Below, piece by piece: positions 5,618-8,992 of a stretch of DNA of 8,992 nucleotides (its first letter is position 1; the number at the start of each line of letters is the position of its first letter). The position numbers and the translations under genes are program-made. The notes under the pieces are model-generated. The model did no database searches. It was not told where the DNA came from and worked only from the letters and a program-made list of their open reading frames with translations. Source of the stretch: Flavobacterium sp. (GTDB lineage: Bacteria > Bacteroidota > Bacteroidia > Flavobacteriales > Flavobacteriaceae); contig SXQR01000039.1 of the NCBI GenBank assembly GCA_005792865.1, positions 1-8,992 of the forward strand, written 5' to 3'.

Positions 5618-6439
5618 ATGGATATCAACAACATCCCAAACATCAAACATACCGGCAGCGGCAACTTCTTCCTTCTGGCCGGGCCCTGCGCAATCGAAGG
5701 CGAGGATATGGCGCTGCGCATCGCCGAAACCCTTGTTGGCATCACCGACAGGCTTGAGATTCCCTTTGTCTTCAAGGGTTCGTTCAAAAAGGCCAACCGC
5801 TCCCGGATTGACAGCTTCAGCGGCATCGGTGACGAAAAAGCGCTAAAGATCCTCGCGAAGGTGAAAAAAGAATTCGGGGTTCCCGCCGTTACGGACATCC
5901 ATACCAACGAGGACGCCGCGATGGCCGCCGAATATGTGGACGTTTTGCAGATTCCCGCGTTTTTGGTCAGGCAGACCGACCTGGTGGTGGCCGCCGCCAA
6001 AACGGGCAAGGTGGTCAATCTCAAGAAAGGCCAGTTCATGAGCCCCGAAAGCATGAAGCACGCGGTGCAGAAAGTACTGGATTGCAATAACAGAGACGTG
6101 ATGGTCACCGACAGGGGCACGATGTTCGGGTACCAGGACATGATTGTGGATTTCAGGGGCATTCCCACCATGCGCAATTTTGCGACCACGGTGCTGGACA
6201 TCACGCATTCGCTGCAACAGCCCAACCAAATGACCGGGGTCACCGGCGGGCGCCCGGATATGATCGAGACCATCGGCAGGGCGGGAATCGCATCGGGCGT
6301 GGACGGCATTTTTATTGAAACGCACTTTGACCCGGCCAATGCGAAAAGCGATGGCGCAAACATGCTCGACCTGAAATTGTTTGAGGGATTGATGACACGA
6401 CTGGTCGCCATCAGGCAAACCATAAACCGTTTTATTTAA
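5618..6439 (+). CDS. kdsA: 3-deoxy-8-phosphooctulonate synthase (KDO-8-P synthase)
   Basis: KdsA condenses phosphoenolpyruvate with D-arabinose 5-phosphate to Kdo-8-phosphate, the committed cytoplasmic step towards the Kdo of the LPS inner core. The 273-residue chain carries the full set of family motifs: LAGPCAIEG (20-28), FKGSFKKANRSRIDSFSG (52-69), TDIHTNEDA (92-100), QIPAFLVRQTDL (111-122), NLKKGQF (134-140), TDRGTMFGY (164-172) and ETHFDPANAKSDG (234-246). Cys24, His197, Glu234 and Asp245 align with the metal ligands of Aquifex KdsA (Cys11, His185, Glu222, Asp233), whereas the metal-independent E. coli enzyme has Asn at the Cys position. A metal-dependent type is therefore inferred. ATG 5618 lies 3 bases after the preceding stop. 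It is the last gene of the operon; no clear terminator is seen after it. Confidence 0.97.
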   Translation: MDINNIPNIKHTGSGNFFLLAGPCAIEGEDMALRIAETLVGITDRLEIPFVFKGSFKKANRSRIDSFSGIGDEKALKILAKVKKEFGVPAVTDIHTNEDAAMAAEYVDVLQIPAFLVRQTDLVVAAAKTGKVVNLKKGQFMSPESMKHAVQKVLDCNNRDVMVTDRGTMFGYQDMIVDFRGIPTMRNFATTVLDITHSLQQPNQMTGVTGGRPDMIETIGRAGIASGVDGIFIETHFDPANAKSDGANMLDLKLFEGLMTRLVAIRQTINRFI

Positions 6440-6500
6440 TAAGACTTATCTTAAATTATGTAAGTGGTACGGTTATTGGAAATTGTAGTTTAGCTGTAAA

Positions 6501-6508
6501 TAGTTTCG
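6501..6508 (+). promoter_or_regulatory. Weak candidate -7 box for the Thr/Lys/His-rich protein gene
   Basis: TAGTTTCG differs from TAnnTTTG at one position and ends 24 bases before the ATG at 6533. A TTG at 6476-6478 is 22 bases upstream, slightly long. The box is bracketed by a 6-base inverted repeat, TTTAGC (6489-6494) and GCTAAA (6509-6514). Tentative; readthrough from kdsA is an alternative. Confidence 0.3.
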
Positions 6509-6532
6509 GCTAAAACCAAAAAATAAAGTATC

Positions 6533-6976
6533 ATGAAACGTATCATTTTATCACTGTTGGCGATTGTAGGCTTTACAGCGCTTTCGCAGGCACAGATCAA
6601 GGTCACTCCAAGGACCACGACGACCACTACGGTCAAGACAGAACCCAAAACGACCGTCGATTTCAACAAGAAGCGTATCATCAGGAGCGAAGACCGGACG
6701 GTCGCGACCCAGACCCGCACTACCGTTCCTACCAGCAGTACCCGCACCAGCAGGACGGTGGATTTTGAAAATAAAAGGGTAATCACCACCGGCGGAACCA
6801 GAACAAGCGGTCCGGTGGTCATCAAATCCGACGACGACCGTAAATACAAGTCGTATAAAAAGAAAAACAAAAAGTGGAAAAGCAAATTTGCCAACGGCCA
6901 CGACAACAGGACCAAGTCAAAGCACCACAACAGCAAGGGGCATGACAACAGGTCCAAATCCAAACACCACAAATAA
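6533..6976 (+). CDS. Secreted, repetitive, highly basic Thr/Lys/His-rich protein
   Basis: I do not recognise this 147-residue protein. A signal peptide with probable cleavage after ALSQA (20) sends it out of the cytoplasm. The mature chain is low-complexity and very basic. An N-terminal Thr-rich stretch (25-41) is followed by two copies of TVDFxxKRxI (41-50 and 75-84), each with an Arg/Thr-rich tail. Then come a Lys/Tyr cluster (103-119) and a C-terminal pair of near-identical units, GHDNRTKSKHHN (122-133) and GHDNRSKSKHHK (136-147). There is no lipobox and no membrane segment beyond the signal. The composition could suit binding to polyanions or metals at the cell envelope, but that is only a guess. 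The long frame on the opposite strand is a shadow: only this strand gives a signal peptide and coherent repeats. It is a single-gene unit between kdsA and a terminator. Confidence 0.82.
   Translation: MKRIILSLLAIVGFTALSQAQIKVTPRTTTTTTVKTEPKTTVDFNKKRIIRSEDRTVATQTRTTVPTSSTRTSRTVDFENKRVITTGGTRTSGPVVIKSDDDRKYKSYKKKNKKWKSKFANGHDNRTKSKHHNSKGHDNRSKSKHHK
6896..6973 (+). repeat. In-frame tandem repeat encoding GHDNR(T/S)KSKHH
   Basis: Two 36-base units (6896-6931 and 6938-6973) at 42-base spacing differ at a handful of mostly third-codon positions and encode 12-residue units differing at two residues. This points to an internal duplication kept at protein level, at the extreme C-terminus of the secreted protein. 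Confidence 0.8.
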
Positions 6977-6978
6977 TT

Positions 6979-7002
6979 AAAGTGCCTCAGGGCACTTTTT
7001 TT
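6979..7002 (+). terminator. Intrinsic terminator after the secreted basic protein gene
   Basis: AAAGTGCC (6979-6986) and GGCACTTT (6991-6998) form an 8-base-pair stem with loop TCAG, running into a seven-T tract (6996-7002). It starts 2 bases after the stop at 6976 and abuts the stop of the convergent sugar transporter at 7001. On the minus strand the same stem is followed only by TTTAATTATTT, so it is a weaker terminator that way. Confidence 0.88.
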
Positions 7003-7010
7003 AGTGCCCT
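6989..7010. repeat. Alternative inverted repeat overlapping the terminator
   Basis: AGGGCACT (6989-6996) and AGTGCCCT (7003-7010) are perfect 8-base inverted repeats around a T6 loop. The left arm is also the 3' arm of the terminator stem at 6979-6998, so the two hairpins exclude each other. The right arm covers the last codons and stop of the transporter gene. Confidence 0.7.
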
Positions 7011-8425
7011 ACCCCCGACTTGTCAAACCGGATTCCCTGCGACCGCAGGATGCTGCCCGATTTCCAGGCATAGACCGCAAGGTAAAGAAAGCACGCCACC
7101 CCGACGATGTAGCTGAATTTGATATTGGTCTCATCGGCCACCACGCCCTGAAGCCAGCTCACGATACCGCCACCCATGATCATCATGATCAGGAAATTGC
7201 TTCCCTGGTTGGTTTCCCTACCGAGTCCACTAATGGCGAGGGTGAAAATGCAGGGCCACAGGGTACTGCAAAATAACCCGACACTAATAAAGGCATAGAC
7301 GCTGAGCATTCCCTCGGTGAGCATTCCCGTAAGCAGGGCCGCGATGCCACAAAGCGAAAAGATCAGGAGCATTCGTGCAGGATGCCCCTTGCTGGCGATA
7401 TCGGCGATGATCAATATCAGGATGACGGCGGCATAGATAAAAAACCGCTCGATGTCGTGACCCGCAATGGCATTGACTCCCAGAAAGACCGCAAAGGCCA
7501 GGTAGGGCGCGACGAACTTGAGCAATTTTTCCAGGCCTCCTTTAAGGTTGAACGCCTCGAGTGCACCGGTCCACCGCCCGATCATCAGGCTGGCCCAGTA
7601 GAGTGAAATGTAAGGCGCGATCTCGCGGGTTTCAAAACCAACATATTTTTCCATGTAATCCGGCAGGTTGGACGCGGTTGAAACTTCCACGCCCACGTAG
7701 ACGAAGATGGCGATCATGCCCAGGACGAGTTGCGGATAATGCAGCGCCGACCTTCCTGTATCGTTGACATCGGCAATGGGATGCTGCGGCGTGTCTGGCA
7801 AGGCAGAGAATTTGAGCAGGATGGCCACCAGCATGAAGGCGCCGCCCAGGATCAGGTAGGGGATCTTCACACTTTCGATGCTGACATCGGCCGTCGCAGC
7901 CGAGCCCGATCCAAAAATTGCATAACTGACAATGAGCGGTCCGATGGTCGTTCCGAAATTATTGATCCCGCCTGCAAGGGTTAGCCGTTGTGAGCCGGTG
8001 GAAATAGGGCCGAGCGCGATGGCGAGAGGGTTGGCGACCACCTGTTGCAAAGAAAATCCAAGGCCGACAATGAACAGTCCCGAAAGCATCAGCGGAAACG
8101 ATTCGTTGTTTGCGGCCGGGTAGAACAGCAAAGTCCCGAGTGCCGATATGGTCAGGCCCAGGGCGAGCCCGTTCTTGTAGCCGATGCGGTTGATGATGTC
8201 CCGTCGGGAAAGGAACGATATCGCCATATAGATCAGCGATCCGACGGTATAGGCCACATAGAATGCAACCGAGACCAGTTGGCTTTGCCCCTGGCTAAGG
8301 TCAAACTGCTTTTTGAAGACGGGAATCAGGATGTCGTTGCTTGCGGCGACGAAACCCCAGAAAAAGAATACCGATACCAATGGAATGAACTGACCCCAAC
8401 GGGTTTGATGCTGACCTGTACGCAT
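7001..8425 (-). CDS. Sugar MFS transporter, FucP/GluP family
   Basis: A 474-residue inner-membrane permease of the fucose/glucose-galactose:H+ symporter branch of the major facilitator superfamily, with about twelve hydrophobic segments. Family marks are FFWGFVAASNDILIPVFKK (21-39), GLGFSLQQVVANPLAIALGP (121-140), INNFGTTIGP (154-163), VYVGVEVSTASNLPDY (242-257) and LWPCIFTLAISGLG (389-402). Asp31 aligns with Asp46 of E. coli FucP, needed for proton-coupled transport, but the position of FucP Glu135 is Gln128. As I recall, Gln here is common in the glucose/galactose (GluP) branch, so a hexose other than fucose is more likely; the substrate cannot be fixed from sequence. No sugar catabolic gene or regulator is adjacent. 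The ATG at 8425 gives a short cytoplasmic N-terminus before the first membrane segment. The stop lies against the terminator at 6979-7002. Confidence 0.93.
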   Translation of the reverse strand: MRTGQHQTRWGQFIPLVSVFFFWGFVAASNDILIPVFKKQFDLSQGQSQLVSVAFYVAYTVGSLIYMAISFLSRRDIINRIGYKNGLALGLTISALGTLLFYPAANNESFPLMLSGLFIVGLGFSLQQVVANPLAIALGPISTGSQRLTLAGGINNFGTTIGPLIVSYAIFGSGSAATADVSIESVKIPYLILGGAFMLVAILLKFSALPDTPQHPIADVNDTGRSALHYPQLVLGMIAIFVYVGVEVSTASNLPDYMEKYVGFETREIAPYISLYWASLMIGRWTGALEAFNLKGGLEKLLKFVAPYLAFAVFLGVNAIAGHDIERFFIYAAVILILIIADIASKGHPARMLLIFSLCGIAALLTGMLTEGMLSVYAFISVGLFCSTLWPCIFTLAISGLGRETNQGSNFLIMMIMGGGIVSWLQGVVADETNIKFSYIVGVACFLYLAVYAWKSGSILRSQGIRFDKSGVGH

Positions 8426-8442
8426 GTTGATGATTTTTCAAC
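8426..8442 (-). repeat. Small inverted repeat abutting the transporter start codon
   Basis: On the minus strand GTTGA (8442-8438) and TCAAC (8430-8426) flank 7 AT-rich bases, ending directly at the ATG (8425). In mRNA this would be a weak 5-base-pair hairpin right before the start. Its role, if any, is unknown and it may be chance. Confidence 0.4.
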
Positions 8443-8452
8443 ACGAATTTGG

Positions 8453-8484
8453 CAAATAATTCAGCGCGGCGGGTTACCGCAAAA
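8453..8484 (-). promoter_or_regulatory. Candidate promoter of the sugar transporter gene
   Basis: On the minus strand TTTTG (8484-8480) is followed after 19 bases by ATTATTTG (8460-8453). The -33 element and the spacing fit the Bacteroidota promoter; the -7 box keeps TTTG but has AT in place of TA. It lies in the 78-base gap after the dehydrogenase-like gene, where no terminator is seen, so readthrough is an alternative. Confidence 0.35.
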
Positions 8485-8503
8485 TTTATTTACACACAAG
8501 TTA

Positions 8504-8992
8504 TCAACCCCGAACGCCATCGGCGAATGCCTGCAAATAAGAGAATCGCGGCGTCAGCGCACCGTCCCGTGCGACGCATGCCCTTTCAAGGATACCGTCC
8601 TTGTCCCCATTGAAGAAGGCGGGGATCACGTGCTCGAGAAACATCTCGCCAAATCCCTCGCTTGCATCGCGCGGCAGTTCGCACGGCAAATTGTCCACGG
8701 CCATCACCACGATTGCGGCGGGATGGAAAATATCTGCTTCGCGGTCTTCGGAGGGCAGGTAGCCGTAAAAGGGATCGGCGATGGTGGAAGGACGGATCGT
8801 GCAGGCGATGGGTCCGCCAATGTCGCAGGAAATATCGGCCACGACCCTGATGTTGTTTTTTGCCGATGCGAGCATTTCGCGGGTCAGGATCACGGGCGCA
8901 TCGGTCGCGCAAAAGTGCCCCGCAATGAACATGTCGGCGACCTCCGTGAACCGCCCGAAGTCCGATTCATAAAGGTCCGGGTTGTCATAGAA
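8504..8992 (-). CDS. Lysine-forming saccharopine dehydrogenase-like oxidoreductase, 3' part only
   Basis: The frame is open to the right edge, so this is the C-terminal 162 residues of a longer gene; the first visible residues are FYDNPDLYESDFGRF. The fragment resembles the C-terminal part of NAD(P)-dependent enzymes of the alanine dehydrogenase/PNT-like group, closest to lysine-forming saccharopine dehydrogenase (yeast Lys1) and the lysine-ketoglutarate reductase domain of animal AASS. Matching blocks are ADISCDIGGPIACTIRPSTI, DPFYGY, VVMAVDNLPCELPRDAS followed by FGEMFLEHVIPAF, and the tail ARDGALTPRFSYLQAF. The NAD-binding motif would lie outside the window. The family reversibly joins lysine and 2-oxoglutarate; whether this homologue does so is uncertain, as bacterial members are often annotated only as NAD(P)-dependent oxidoreductase. 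The Met encoded at 8932 is internal, not a start. It lies upstream of the transporter on the same strand. Confidence 0.85.
   Translation of the reverse strand, partial: FYDNPDLYESDFGRFTEVADMFIAGHFCATDAPVILTREMLASAKNNIRVVADISCDIGGPIACTIRPSTIADPFYGYLPSEDREADIFHPAAIVVMAVDNLPCELPRDASEGFGEMFLEHVIPAFFNGDKDGILERACVARDGALTPRFSYLQAFADGVRG

Noticed and set aside
5611..6423. A 270-codon open frame on the minus strand opposite kdsA
   Set aside because: It lies fully antisense to an unmistakable kdsA, its product is Ser/Met/Leu-biased without motifs, and another antisense frame is also open here, as expected from codon bias.
6490..6972. A 160-codon hydrophobic-looking frame opposite the basic secreted protein
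   Set aside because: Long Leu/Val runs arise as the complement of Thr/Lys/Asp/Asn codons; the plus strand has the signal peptide, repeats and correctly placed terminator.
8504..8932. Treating the Met at 8932 as the true start of the dehydrogenase-like gene
   Set aside because: The frame continues to the window edge with family-like sequence (FYDNPDLYESDFGRF), and the nucleotide-binding domain must lie upstream.
1..8992. Defence island, mobile element, CRISPR array or biosynthetic cluster
   Set aside because: No transposase, integrase, terminal repeats, spacer-repeat pattern, nuclease, toxin-antitoxin pair or biosynthetic enzymes are present; gene content is core-like.

Overview
The window reads as ordinary chromosome from a Bacteroidota bacterium, most likely of the Flavobacteriaceae and close to Flavobacterium. 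Supporting this are TAnnTTTG-type -7 boxes in front of several genes, start codons without Shine-Dalgarno sequences, Cys-Ser-Ser-Asp-Asp-Asp lipoproteins, a Porin_O_P outer-membrane protein, DUF4199, a prmA-clpS pair, and a small CVSTKST lipoprotein directly upstream of kdsA. Base composition looks close to balanced by eye, high for the genus, which explains the many long shadow reading frames opposite real genes. I see no tRNA, rRNA, CRISPR array, transposase, phage gene or island boundary, and no stretch over 300 bases without a gene.

Layout. 55-495 (+) is a small exported protein of unknown family. It converges with zero spacing on a porin at 496-1719 (-). An 82-base spacer holds divergent promoters for the porin and for prmA-clpS (1802-2921, +), which is followed by a heptamer repeat (2926-2960) and a bidirectional terminator (3018-3045). 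On the minus strand come a lipocalin-like surface lipoprotein (3048-3503) and a two-gene YeeE/YedE sulfur-transport operon (3579-3992 and 3997-4554). A 128-base divergent spacer leads to a plus-strand operon: a DUF4199 membrane protein, a lipoprotein and kdsA (4683-6439). A Thr/Lys/His-rich secreted protein follows (6533-6976), with a terminator that can refold. The right part is minus strand: a FucP/GluP-type sugar transporter (7001-8425) and the 3' part of a lysine-forming saccharopine-dehydrogenase-like gene that runs off the edge (8504-8992).

These are mainly housekeeping and envelope functions: ribosomal protein L11 methylation, N-degron delivery to Clp protease, Kdo-8-phosphate synthesis for LPS, outer-membrane permeability, sulfur-compound and sugar uptake. 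I do not see an undescribed multi-gene system. The points most worth a second look are the heptamer repeat, the three-segment terminator, the repetitive basic exported protein, the conserved lipoprotein tied to kdsA, the YeeE pair without its usual sulfur-oxidation partners, and residue changes in the sugar transporter and ClpS.
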